From the NCBI RefSeq assembly GCF_014529535.1, contig NW_023503423.1:3272473-3336472 (forward strand): 64,000 nucleotides of DNA, written 5' to 3'. This document shows, piece by piece, positions 40,305-52,573 of this stretch (position 1 is its first letter; the number at the start of each line of letters is the position of its first letter). The position numbers and the translations under genes were made by a program. The stretch is from Bradysia coprophila (lineage: Eukaryota; Arthropoda; Insecta; Diptera; Sciaridae). The notes beneath the pieces are model-generated. The model worked only from the letters and a program-made list of their open reading frames with translations. It did not search any database and was not told the origin of the DNA.

Positions 40305-40944
40305 TGACCATTTACAATCCCTTTGAAAATCTCTAAATTCTTGCGTTGTACGAACGAAAATCGTCGAAATTACTGTAGTTTAGTAGTTGCCGATGTATTC
40401 TGGAATTAATAGGAATTGAAGAAATTGAAGGAATTGATATAAATGAATGAGATTACAAGGAATTTACAGAATTACGTCTGGAAATGCAACAAATTGAGTG
40501 AAATTGAAAGTAAATGAAAGGAAACAATCAGCGAATGAAGTGTATTTTACTAACCGAATAGCCAAGACCGGAAACCGGTCATTATTTTTTGCGTCATTTA
40601 CGTTCAATTTGTCGTATTTCCAGTCAAATCATTTAATTCCAATTAATTTCCGGATGCTGTGGCAATTCCTTCGGGGGTGTGTAATCAATTACCGGACTAG
40701 TTTTTCCCTCATTTTAACCCCACACTAACAACAGAACACGCAGGACAATTATCGATACCAGCAACTCAAAATTGCTTGTGTGTTTTCAGCTTAACAATCT
40801 CCAAGCAATTACGGAAGGTATTTTACTTGCAAAGCCCTGCGAAAATGAAAATTATCGCAAGTGTCAACGGTGTGCCCCTTCATTTTCGCATGGTTCGTAA
40901 GTAAAGTTACTTCTTCATAAGAGCACATATGTAAACCTAACGCG

Positions 40945-41045
40945 ATAATCTCAAGGTTGTAAACTTTGGAGAGTTCACGCAGATGCAGATACGCGGGTGA
41001 CACACCAAACTTAATGATAACAAGGTGCATTTCATACAAAAAGAA
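40945..41045. repeat. Single arm of the TCTGCGTGACCTC foldback family
   Basis: AAGGTTGTAAACTTTGGAGA, GTTCACGCAGA and ACGCGGGTGACACACCA match, in diverged form, the inverted repeat at 61873-62120. Confidence 0.5.
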
Positions 41046-42036
41046 ATTATGAAAAGCTAAGAATACCCGAAAAGACCATAATTTACTACATACACTGGTT
41101 CACTGGAGAGATTATGTAAAATTACTTCAGAATTTAAGATTTTTTTTTTAATCAAGAAATTGAAGAAATTTTTAAGAATTATTTCTTGGAAATTGTTACA
41201 AATTCTAAAAAAAATTGCTCAATCTAAGAATTTTTAGGAAGAATTTCAACAATCGGAATTTTTAAGAACTTTTGGAATTTGTGAATCTTAAATAAAGTTT
41301 TCAAGAATTTCATAAGCCTTTGTTCGGAGTCAAAGGTTTCTTTTAATCGAGCTACGAATCAGCAATACATTTTCTAGGCATTGACATAAAGTCTGTCTTT
41401 TATGGTTCACACTTCCATTTGCATTGCAACCGTTAAATCAGAACAGAGTTTAGGTGAACCTGACCCAACGCACTTCAAGCAAAAGTGCTATGAATGACAG
41501 CTGTCAAAAAGAGTACTATTTTGTATGAATTATTTTTACAGTGCCAGAATTTGTTCGATACACTGTTCCATTTCAGTACTCTATTTAAAGCATGCTCATG
41601 CTTGAAGGGCTTTGTTTTGTCTCTTTTTATACTTTTATTTCGTTTGCATACGATTACATCGAAGATATTTTCAGGCAAGCAACAAAATCTGAAAATTGAG
41701 TCGAAGAATTTCCCAAAATTTAAAATATTCCTCTAATGACAACAGTTTGCTGTTCGTACGATATACGAAACGACACAAAACGCATACATTCTCAGTCATG
41801 TGCTCATGCCGCGAATACAATTTCGAATATTTTGTACTACGAGAGCGATTATACGTATATATATGTTGCCGATGGTGCATAATGCTTTTTCGAAATGTCA
41901 CATACGACTAATGTCATTATATTGTTAAGTGTGTAACACATATCCTCTCCTTATATTAGTTGTAATCAGCTCTAATTGCATTATTGTGATAAACAAATTC
42001 CCTACATTTATAAAATTGGTGGGTGTGGGCACAAGC

Positions 42037-45000
42037 ATGGAAGAAAGCAATCAACAATCGCCACCTTTCTTTGATAATATTGATATCAATGCAAGCGACC
42101 AAGACAAGAGTTTTGAGTCGGCCGTACAACAGGTAAACAATGTAATTAGTGTCGGATCAAGTGTCCGACGGATAACTTGTAAATGTCCTAAAGAAAGTCG
42201 TACTAAATGTTGAGTTTTGGATCGTTTTACTTTTTGCATCTTTCGTTCAAAATGTGTTTTTGCCAAACGCTCTTGGACTTTATCAATTCCACCGAACAAC
42301 AGCAAAACGCCCACCCACATTATCTCGTTTGCGGAAATATCGGGAAATCTGAACCAATTTCGTGTTGCTGAAATTTATTTCATTTCTTTGTCGACTGTAC
42401 ATTGTTCTTATCGATAGTTCCTTCGGTTCTGATGCAAAAACATTTTTCAGTCCGATTCGAAATCCTCAACAATGGAAGATGTGGCGACCGAAGAGATGAG
42501 TGACCAATTCATCGAAATAACTGTGTCGGAACCTCACAAAGTTGGTGAGGGTATGGGTTCATACATTGCCTATAAGTGAGTATTCAAGAACATATCGAAT
42601 CTGCTCATTAAGAGGGTAACGAGGGACACTTTACGTTTTCCAGAGTAACTTCACGTTCCAGCATTCCAGCTTTCAAGAATAAAGAATTTAGCGTATTACG
42701 TCGATTCAGTGACTTTCTAGGCTTGTACGATTTGCTGGTGGAGAAGTATTTACGACGAGGCAGGATAATACCACCGGCACCGCAAAAAAATTTGATTGGT
42801 AAACCGAGGTCAGGGCGTTCCTTGCGCACAGAATCGTCTAACATTTCATTTCCAGGCACAACTAAAGTCAAAATGGGCAGCCAAACGCCAAGTGAATCGG
42901 GTGCTGGTGCCGGAATGGAATGGCTGGAAAACCGTCGAGCTGCTCTGGAACGATTCTTGCGTCGAACCGCTAAGCATCCGATACTGTGCATTGATCCGGA
43001 TTTTATAAATTTCCTGCAAAGTGACGAAGAGCTGCCGAAATCGGTAAATACGGCAGCGTTGAGCGGTGCAGGCGTAATGAGATTGTTTAACAAAGTGGGA
43101 GAGACGATGAACAAAATTACGTACAAAATGGATGAGAACGATTCGGTAAATGTTTTAAGATTGAACGCCTCTGGATATTGAATCCGGTCTTACCATTGTT
43201 GGCATTTTGTTGCGCTCTAATTGCAGTGGTTCGAGAACAAAATCATTGAAATCGAAAATCTTGACGCGCACATCCAGAAATTACATTCCGCCATCAAGGC
43301 GTTAGTCATTTACAGAAAGGAATTGTCTTCGTTGACGGGATTAGTTGCTAAATCGGCAGCGGTGTTGAGCACTTGCGAAGAACATACAGGACTCTCTCGA
43401 GCATTGTCTCAATTAGCGGATGTTGAGGTTGATCACGATTTTGATGCACCGAATCGAAAATGTTTTAAAATTCGTATTCTTTCCAGGAAAAAACTGAATT
43501 GCTGCGATCTGAGCAAGCGAATTCCGATCTCTATATACTGTCCGAAACATTGAAGGATTACATCGGATTGTTCGGTGCTATAAAGGATGTGTTTCGTGAA
43601 CGGGTCAAGGTAAGTCATTTGTTCTCTACATTATCCACTGCTGGGTGCCGTCTAGGAGGAGTCCGATAGGAGACGGTTGGTCCATTCTTACACTTGCAAG
43701 AATTGCTCGAGTACTTTCTCGACTTGATTGTTCAGTTTTGCCAGAGCCGGTCAAACTGCTATACAACCAAATGTATTTTCTGTTGTCGTGGTCGTTATTG
43801 CGGTTCTATATTTTTGAAAAAGGATTTGAGTGAAAAGTAACTTCAAAGCATCTATGCCTCTTAAGGAAAGGAGAAGTAAATTTGAAGACGGGTAACACCG
43901 AAGATGGGTTGGGTATTTTCGAGAGCTAGACATGGACAGCAAAAGGTAGTCTGACGATGTCAACCTGGCAAAAATAAGTCTCTGAAAATCGCTTTGATGG
44001 TATGAGGATCTTCGGATAGTTTCAAAATTAAAACGAGAGAGCAAATACCAAGTTCCGGTTGTTAGAAGGATGTAGGCAGGCTTATATAACATTAAAGGTG
44101 CTTAGTTTTGCTGGTATCGACAATTCCGTATAACGAGGATGCGCTTAGTGTATATCTCGGCCGTCTCACATCGTTTAAGAGTGATATCGCCAAGACTTCA
44201 GGTGATTGGGGAACAAGCGGTCTCCGATTTTAATGAGTGATAGCTCATTCGATTCGTCGTTTAATTCTAGCGAACACGTATCTGCCATTTTTTTGAAAAA
44301 AAAATTTACTTTCTGTGAAAAAGGTTCAAAAGTGAGGACATGTCAGAGGGTACCGAAAACAGTTTTTTGGCAATAACTCAAGAAACAATTATTTTAAATT
44401 ATTGTAATGATGTACGAATGTCGGCCTTGGAAAGACCTACAGGTAGAGTATACGCACAGCTTGGTGCGAGTATATCCGCGAGAGTTATTACTAATAATAT
44501 AGTGAATGTTCGGAGAGTCCGCCTTCTCTGCAGCTTCTATGTTCCGCGGAACTGAGTATGGGGTGTTGTAGCTGGCCTCACCCACTATCGTCCCACATAT
44601 AAATGAAACCAGTACTTTTGTGCTGCAAGCCTACCGAAGTCTTGTAAAAAAAGTTGGTGCCAAAATGCAGATTTTTTCCTTCTTTCTGTGGACCCAACTG
44701 CTGGAACAGCGTCTGGAACGGGAATAATTTCATATCATCTACTATTCTGTTCATTTATATGTGGGACGATAGTGGGTGAGGCCAGCTACAACACCCCATA
44801 CTCAGTTCCGCGGAACATCGAAGCTGCAGAGAAGGCGGACTCTCTGATCATTCACTATATTTTTAATAATAAATCTCGCGGATCTACTCGCACCAAGCCG
44901 TGCGTATACTCTACCTGTAGGTCTTTCCAAGGCAATTTTTTCTTGAGTTATTGTCGAAAAACTGTTTTCGGTACCCTCTGACATGTGTTCACTTTTGAAC

Positions 45001-47289
45001 ACTTTTCACAGAAAGTAAATTTTTTTTCGAAAAAGTGAAAGATACGTGTTTCCTAGAATTAAAAGGCGAATCCAACGAGCTATCACTCATTAAAATCGGA
45101 GACCGCTTGTTTCCCAATCACCTGAAGATTTGGCGATATCACTCTTAAAATCAAAATTGACGTCAAAATGTAAGGTATTGGCTCCAAAGGGTTTTCCACG
45201 ACAGACCTCTTAACCAAAATTTTATCGCTAAATTTCATTCCTCATTTGGGGCCACAATACCTTCATTTTGACACCAATTTTGATATTCTACGATTTGTGC
45301 CGGCCGAGATATGCACTAGGCCCATCCTCGCCAAACAAAGTGATCGTCTAGCGACCTTCAAAAATTACAGTGGCATGAGAACTATCGATCGATTTATTTG
45401 ACACTTTTCCCTGGTAACCTGACCTAAATTGATGGGTGACGGGAAAAATCTCCGAGTGTATTATCGTTGCAGCGGCGATAATATCGTTTCATGGACGATA
45501 ATATCGTTGCTAGGACGATATTATTGTTTCAGAAAACGATATTATCGTCCGGAAAACGATATTATTGTCGTCTGATACGATATTATCGTATCAAAAACAA
45601 TAATATCGTTTCAATCGGCGATAATATCGTTTCACGGGCGATAATATCGTTGCACGGACAATAATATTGTTACAGAAAACGATATTATCGTCCGGAATAC
45701 GATATTATCGTCGCTCGGACGATAATATCGTTTCACTGGTGATATTATCACTGCAGAAACGATAATATCGTTGCATAAAACGATATTATCGTCGCAAAAA
45801 CAATAATATCGTTTCAAGCGGCGATAATATCGTTTCATGGGCGATAATATCGTTGCACGGACGATATTATTGCCGATTAGTCTAGTCGATCAAACGTTCT
45901 AAAACTTAGGTGTTAATTTTTTTTCTCTCGCATCGTCTAATAATTAGTCTGTGTAACTTTTATATAAAATATTTAAATTTACAGAAGCAAATTATAGACG
46001 GCAACTGAATTCACCCTTCAATTAGAAAGGTGTTTGGTTTGCCATAGAAAGATAAAAGATGGGTTCTGGAGATATTATAACTAGAAATGGAAATAACAAA
46101 TGAATGGAATTTTCAATAATTTTTAACTGGACTACTGGACTACGTATAACGATAATATCGTTGCACGGACGATAATACTGTTCCATAAAACGATATTATC
46201 GTCCGGAAAACGATAATATTGTCGTCAAATACGATATTATCGTCGCTCGGACGATAATATTGTTTCACGGATGATAATATAATATCAGAAATGATAATAT
46301 TGTTTCTTGGACGATAATATCGTTTCACGGGTGATAATATAATATCAGAAATGATAATATTGTTTCTTGGACGATAATATCGTTTCACGGGTGATATTAT
46401 CACTGCAGAAACGATAATATTGTTGCATGAAACTATATTATCGTCGCAAAAACAAAAATATCGTTTCAATCTGCGATAATATCGTTTCATGGGCGATAAT
46501 ATCGTTGCAGTGACGATAATATTGTTGCAGAAAACGATATTATTGTCGACTAATACGATATTATCGTCGCTCGAACGATAATATTGTTACAGAAAACGAT
46601 AATATCGTCACAGCGACGATATTATCGTTTCAAAAACGATATTATCGTCCCCGACGATAATACACTCGGAGATTTTTCCCTAGCCCAAATTGATGTGCAG
46701 AACCATAAACCTGATAAATGTTCAGGTCAGGTTCTTGTTTTTTCCACATTTAAGTCAGGTGTCGAGTCGTCTTTTTAAACTCGATAAAGTTTGAATTGCG
46801 GTTTGATTGCTATTCGAATCGTTCTTGTCTTACAGGTTTTCCAAAGTTGGGAAAACGCTCAACTTCAACTAACCAAACGTCGTGAAAACAAAACTCGAAT
46901 GGAATTGGCTGGCCGTAACGACAAAGTGGATCAATTCGACAAAGAGGTGGAAGAGGTGATTTTCATTGATTCTCTTCTTCTTATTCTGCCGACTAAATTG
47001 AAAACATTCCTTCGTATCAGTGGGAGGCGAAAGTCCAACGGTGTCAGAAGGAATTCGAAGAAATCTCAGCCGAAATAAAGAAGGAAACCGAACGCTTCGA
47101 AATCGATCGTGTTCGTGATTTCAAAGCGACTATCATCAAATATCTGCAAGATCAAATGGCTCACCAGCAACAGGTGGTCAAATATTGGGTGAGTTGAAAT
47201 TTGAGATGGTTTCGATTACACTGTCGGTGATTCTCATCATTTTACATTCACAGGATGCATTCGGGATCAATGCCAAAGAGATAAATTGA
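42037..47289 (+). CDS. Snx1: Sorting nexin SNX1/SNX2-type (PX-BAR)
   Basis: SNX-BAR subunit that binds endosomal phosphoinositides and bends membrane with the retromer. Nine exons: 42037-42132, 42451-42575, 42644-42798, 42856-43145, 43227-43427, 43487-43609, 46836-46955, 47021-47188 and 47254-47289 (TGA); 437 aa, phases all consistent. PX domain from about residue 52 to 165: VTSRSS, the phosphoinositide-binding LRRFSDFLGLYDLL at about 92-105, and RIIPPAPQKNLIG with the PPAP loop. The rest is the helical BAR domain (LEQFL-like ERFLRR, then GLSRALSQLADVE, LKDYIGLFGAIKDVF, KYLQDQMAHQQQVVKYWDAF). A slightly upstream in-frame frame start exists, but the ATG at 42037 gives MEESNQQSPP, the acidic start usual for the family. 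Intron 6 (3.2 kb) contains two foldback elements. Confidence 0.95.
44175..45148. mobile_element. TTAA-bounded foldback element, copy D, in SNX intron 6
   Basis: Begins TTAAGAGTGATATCGCCAAG and ends with complement; TTAA at 44175-44178 and 45145-45148. The left arm matches 15280-16821 closely, including the 71-codon frame (here 44340-44555). The right arm has deletions, so this copy is an asymmetric derivative. Confidence 0.85.
45441..46680. mobile_element. Foldback element built of ACGATAATATCGT dyads
   Basis: Terminal inverted repeats GGGAAAAATCTCCGAGTGTA and complement (45441 and 46680). Inside are two arrays of palindromic units, about 20 units at 45474-45880 and about 26 at 46145-46675, at roughly 20-bp period. 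The core is ACGATAATATCGT or ACGATATTATCGT followed by TTCACGG, TGCAGAA, CCGGAA or CGCTCGG. A 260-bp unrelated spacer separates the arrays. It lies in intron 6 of the sorting nexin. No coding capacity, class unknown. Confidence 0.8.
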
Positions 47290-47614
47290 GTCCAACCCAT
47301 CCGCATAACTATTTTTCCGTCTAAATCGAGGCCGAGACGAGGATCAAAACGAAAATATTTTTTTATGAATTCCATTTGGTGATGCTCGCGAACGGCGCAT
47401 TTATTGAATAAATGTCGGAACACAAACGATATTATGATGAAAGCGAACATTTACATTCAAATACAATTATACCTACGCTATATATGTACACCGAAACTGA
47501 TCGGAACGCAACTGTTGTTTTGGATTTCATTTTTGCGATGACCTACATTTACGGTGTGCTGTTATCACGGTGTGGTGTTAATTGCGCCATTCAAATTTGC
47601 CAGTCTCATCAGTG

Positions 47615-49134
47615 TTACTGCGTCGCATTCAATGAAAATGAGAGCCAATCGGCCGGATTCGTAATTGTAATTTGATCGACTTGTTCATCAGTCAGTCCAT
47701 AGGTGACGAATCTTGGAAGAACGTTGTTCAGTATATGAGCGTATCCATGGCCTCCGAAGCCAACCTTGACAGTTATGATAACAAAAATTAGAAAAAGAAG
47801 TTCCTAGAGCTTAGTAACGAAAGGTGAGCTGTTGACACGAAAGGTACAGATAGACGTCGATGGGAAAGACATTTCTTCACTTAAAACTCCTTGGAATTCG
47901 AAGCAATTCTGGTTAGACCCTCAAGGATTTCAAGGAATTTTACAAGAATTTTGAATATCTTTTCCCACATCCGATGAATCCTTCCACATTTCTCTGCCCC
48001 TTCCCTTGCCGCACTCACCAGCCGATGTTTGGTATGAATATCATGCGATATCAGCAGGCGATTAGTAAAGCCCTCCTTCGACAATTTAATGATGCTTTGG
48101 ATGCGCTGATAGTCTGACGGCATATAAGCCGCCGGATTCAATTGGTAGTGTGAACATTCCGTTCCGAATAAATCGAACTGGCAATAGACACCTAATTCGG
48201 CGAATTCCAGCAACTTCTCGGAATCGAAAATTGTTCCTTGGACGAGAAATGGTTAGGCAATGGTGTCAGTCGGGCTCACACACACACACAAATCTTACGA
48301 TCTAAATGTGACATTACGCATTTATCCGGCTTGCCTCCCGCTTCCAAATAAAGCCGAACGATTTCGAATGGAGCTGCGGCATCTCGGCCCGGATGGAAGG
48401 AAACCGGACAGCGAAGTTGTTCTTGAGCTATGCCAGTCGCTTCAATTGCTCGCCGTTCGAATTCTAAATTATTTCGTCGAAATTCGTCATCAATATTTTC
48501 GTCAACGGAAATTGAATGGTTACCGTGAATCGGATAGACGCTTCCAACTTCGCCAATGAATCCACACTTCACGAATGTCTTCCCATCCCCGTTCAAGTCG
48601 ACGCCTTTTTCTATCTCATTCACATACAAATTCACCATGCTCTCCACGCTCATAGCTAAATGATCTTCCGTCTGCAAATTGTTGATATAATGCCCGGTAC
48701 CAGCAACCAGATGAACACCCGTTCCGATCGATACATCATACATAAAGCGCACGTTTCTCTTCAATCCGTACGAAGAGTTCTCGACGATTGTTCCGCCACC
48801 GTATTTCTTGTACAGCAGCACATCGTCGATCACATTGCGATGGGTGTCGGCGTCGTAAAAGTTTATGTTATAGTGACTGCCGTACGGATACTGGCGGATA
48901 GCTCCCACATTGGCGAGCGTGATTTCATTGGTAAACAATTCATTTAGCTGCTTCGGTGGTTCGCTGTAGAAGAAATCGAAATCGAGCGATAAATGCTCGT
49001 GCGTTAAAGTGCGGCCGAGTTGAGATGGATCGATTGGACCGAGAACTGTGTTTGATATTTGTAAGGAAAATTCAAAATTTATTTTTTGTTAAATTGCCCT
49101 TTATGTAAAATGCTTCACCTGATTGCACCTTCAT
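47615..49134 (-). CDS. PTER: Phosphotriesterase-related protein
   Basis: Amidohydrolase-fold metalloenzyme of the phosphotriesterase-related (PTER) family; the animal substrate is not settled from sequence. Four exons on the minus strand: 49134-49119, 49045-48299, 48236-48019 and 47764-47615 (TAA); 376 aa. The start exon is only 16 bases (M-K-V-Q-S), joining to [18 protein letters not shown]. Metal ligands expected for the family are all present: H21 and H23 (THEH), E171 (GFIGEVG), H223 (SFHPGRD), H252 (MSHLD) and D320 (SHDIHT). The C-terminus [16 protein letters not shown], then NPADWLSF, is also typical. Convergent with the sorting nexin gene, whose stop is 325 bases away, so the 3' UTRs may approach or overlap. 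Confidence 0.95.
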
Positions 49135-49607
49135 TTTCACGATCGTCTTTGACAATTTCAACGACTGTAATATATAATGTGAGAGTGAAGAGAGTGAGGC
49201 AGCACACAAACAGCATCTGAGCTGTCTTATCATTCAAAAATTGACTTTCGGTACGTTTACTTAAGTGTTGTACAGATACACAAACAACGCGATATTCGCT
49301 TTATCTTCATTCGTTACACCATAAAGCACCATACAGTTGTGTATCCAGTGAATGTAAACATGTCAGTTGGTTATAATAAATTATTAGCTATTCGTAGAGA
49401 CGTTGTCAGACCGAATTAAAGGCTTAAGATGAACTTAAATTTAAGTGTATTGTGACGCCTCACGATTAAGATGCAATTTAGATTTCTGTTCCTCTACATT
49501 TGACTTATTTTCTAGTTTATATGCTCATATTTACTCTGAATAATTGATTTCGATATCCTTTTAACTCTTTTCAAGGACGACTGGACATTATTCTACATAA
49601 TCGGTGG

Positions 49608-49923
49608 GCGATAATATCGCTTTTTTGACGATAGTAACATTCAAAACACGATATTATCGTTCGAAAATTTTTCACCTAGGACGATAATATCGTCTAAAAT
49701 ATAAAATTTTAAAATATTGTCCGGTCGTCCTGATGATAATATAGTACAATATTATCGTCCGAAAGTAACGATATTATCGTCCTGAGCGATAATATCGCTT
49801 TAAATTTGGTTATTTGAAAACAATTTGGACAATATGAAGATATTATCACCCTTGACCTTGACTATCATCCAAATCAATATTATAGTCCCAACAATTATCA
49901 TCCAGGACGATAATATCGTCCAA
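49608..49923. repeat. Loose cluster of ACGATAATATCGT dyads
   Basis: About ten complete or degenerate copies (GCGATAATATCGC, CACGATATTATCGT, GGACGATAATATCGTC) with irregular spacing, upstream of the PTER gene. Same dyad as 45441-46680. Confidence 0.7.
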
Positions 49924-50329
49924 AAGAACAATTAAATCGTTTTTTTTAATATCTCTTAAACTCAACTCAATTCAATTAAAGTTTGTAATTGATTAGCATT
50001 CTACAGCTTTAATTGTTCCGCATCGCTCTACATGCTGTAAATAAATGAAGCGCAAAGAGTGTCGTTTCACTCACACGTACGTGTGGAATTGGAAAAACAT
50101 TACTTCTATGTGGTGGAATACGCGTGGAACAAAGAAAATGAAAGAAACAAACGAAACCCACGAAAATTACACTTTTGTGATGATATCAGTAGACACACTT
50201 TAAGCATGAGTCTAATTTAGAGTCTAAATAGCGTACTGAAACTTGATAGTGTGTAAAACACTGTAAAAAAGCATTTCATACAAAGTAGTACTCTATTTGG
50301 CAGCTGTCGACGATATGATCACTTTTGCT

Positions 50330-51680
50330 GGATCAGTTAAATTACTTTTCGCAATTCCGGTCCATAATCATCACCTTTCCATGCATCCATTTAATTTCGT
50401 TTTGAAGGTATTTATTTCACTGCGAGGGGTGACGCACCTCCATTTAATCCATTTAATCCAAAAAAAAATTTAGTTTTACCGAAATAATTAGGCTACCCAC
50501 CTGAAGAATTTGTAAAGTAATTGCGAAAAATAGATTTGCACGATCCCCAGCTCGTTTAAGTACTCGTGAGGTATAGGAAAATTTTTTTTGTTAAAAATGG
50601 TATTAAATTTATTTAATCCATTCAATCCATTTAATCAACTTTACACCAAAAACTCCTAAAAGTGGATTTTTTCGCTCTTTAACATTGTAGTATGAGTTGT
50701 AGTACGTGGTTCGATCAAAATCAACAATTTTTTAGTTATTTATCTACCAAGGTAGGTATGAAGGTATTTTTTCGCACTAGATGTCGATTGTCGATCCGAG
50801 GCGAAGCCGAGGTCGACAAGACGTCGTGTGCGAAAAAATACCTTCATACCTACCGTGGCAGATACAACGTTTTTCGCAATTTCGGGCCATAATCACCTTT
50901 CCAATGCAAAATATTACCAAAATTTCTACCAAACATTCACAAACATTCCAAACATGAATTCATTTGAACGATCAACCAACCTGTTCTATATACACATTGC
51001 AATGTGATGTATAGAGACGCGCTAAATAAAATCAAGTAGTCAATGCTTAGTATGTACGCTTCAACAATACGTTCTGTATAATTGTGTGACTCTGTAGCCG
51101 AATGGCTATGGGCGTTGCTTGGTGTTTGGAAGAATTTTGCTGTTGGATGTTCAAATCCTGGTCTGTGCAAAGTTTTTATTTATAAAATTTAGTCTTTCTT
51201 AAAGGTACTAAGCTCTGTAGCGTGCGAAAAAAATGTGAAAAAGCCCAAGTGCGAAAAAATAATCAAAAACGCACTGTGAAATAAATACCTTCAAAACGAC
51301 ATTAAATGGATGCATGGAAAGGTGATGATTATGGACCCGGAATTGCGAAAAAGACTTTTAAAGTATTTGGTAAAATGAACTTTTTTCCTATTTAATCCAT
51401 TTAATCCAATTTTTATTCCATTTAATCCATTAAATCCATTTAATACCATTTAATCTAGAAGTGAGTCACCCCTCGTTTCACTGTATTCCCGGACACAGCG
51501 CAATATGAACTTTTTTTCGCACGCAGTGCGATATCAACTTTTTTTTCGCACGCTAAAGAACCTATTACCTTCAACGAAGGCTAAAGGCTAAAGGTGATGA
51601 AGGGTCGACAATCGACATCTAGTGCGAAAAAATACCTTCATACCTACCTTGGTAGATAAATAACTATTAATTTGAAGTTC
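50330..51680. repeat. Complex foldback region (ATTTAATCC / GCGAAAAAATACCTTC)
   Basis: Several inverted pairs: GGTCCATAATCATCACCTTT (50360) with its complement at about 51310-51330; AGGTAGGTATGAAGGTATTT (50747) with a local complement at 50835-50855 and a second at 51625-51645; ATTTAATCCATTTAATCC runs at 50440 and 51420. CGCACGC…GTGCGAAAAA motifs recur. Probably nested or rearranged MITEs. Confidence 0.6.
51088..51172 (+). other. tRNA-like segment with A- and B-box-like motifs
   Basis: TAGCCGAATGG resembles a tRNA A box and, about 50 bases on, ATGTTCAAATCC resembles a B box. The acceptor and T stems pair poorly, so it is not a functional tRNA as read. It may be a tRNA-derived SINE head or chance. 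Confidence 0.25.
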
Positions 51681-52066
51681 TTTATTTTTTTGACTTGCAA
51701 AAAGTTTTTCAATTTATTTTTATTTTATGAACTATTTGGTTTGTAAATAATAAAAACGCCGACACGTTTTACAAAATTGTTGGTTCAGTTGATCCAAAAT
51801 GTAGAGTCAACAATAACTTTTGTGTATCTGCTTTGGACGATTGTTTTTTCGCTACGTGGGAAAGTGCCTAAAACCAATCGTCCAAAACAGATACTCAAAA
51901 AAAATTTCATGTAAGGGGTCCCGTCGAAAACTAGAGAAAAATCTCAAAACTCCCTCATTTTCAGCCCCGACACATGAAAAACTATAAAAACTTCGTCCAG
52001 CTCAAAAATACGACATCTCATCCGGCCACACCTTTTATTTCCTTGACTGTAAGTCAGGGTCTAACA

Positions 52067-52573
52067 ATTCACGCCGTAAGTGTGCCTAAAATTTGAATTT
52101 TAAGTGAACGATTCGATGAAAAAGTGAACCGAAAAATACATTTCAACGCTTCCCTGTATGAAAACGACGCTACGTTAGAAAGACCAATGAACGTCAACAC
52201 AAGGTATGGTCGAATGTCAAACTTTGTATGGGAGCGGAGGACATAGGTTGGTTCCAAGGTCATTTCGAAATGTCAAATTTTATCCACAGAAGGAAACTTA
52301 ACCTCAACTTTCAGGTTGACGAAAATTTTAACGAAAAAATTTCAAAGAAATTGGTTGACGTTTAGGTTATGTTCATCTCTGTGGATGAAATCGTTGGCGT
52401 TCGTATTGTCAAAGTTCGGGTTTACAGTTGTTTGGAACAAACCTATAGCGATTTCATATAAACAAACTCACCTCTCATGAGATGAGAGGTGAGTTTGTTT
52501 ATATGAAATCGCCATGTCTTCCGGTTTGTATGCACTTTCCATTTTTAATTTGTACCGCACTTACGGCGTGAAT
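52067..52573. mobile_element. Inverted-repeat element ATTCACGCCGTAAGTG
   Basis: Short terminal inverted repeats ATTCACGCCGTAAGTG and CACTTACGGCGTGAAT about 507 bp apart. It encloses a perfect hairpin at 52448-52512 and a further inverted pair around TCCACAGA / TCTGTGGA. No coding capacity recognised. Confidence 0.5.
52448..52512. repeat. Perfect 65-bp palindrome
   Basis: GCGATTTCATATAAACAAAC followed by TCACCTCTCAT, and exact complement, with almost no loop (GAG). Confidence 0.9.

Noticed and set aside
41929..42036. Extended N-terminus for the sorting nexin
   Set aside because: In frame, but hydrophobic and unlike the acidic, soluble start of SNX1/2 proteins; treated as 5' UTR.
45632..46490. 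Minus-strand frames with RYYRP-type repeats
   Set aside because: Translation of the 20-bp dyad array within the foldback element.
48260..48559. Plus-strand frames opposite the PTER gene
   Set aside because: Shadow of the minus-strand coding exon, which has complete metal-ligand motifs.
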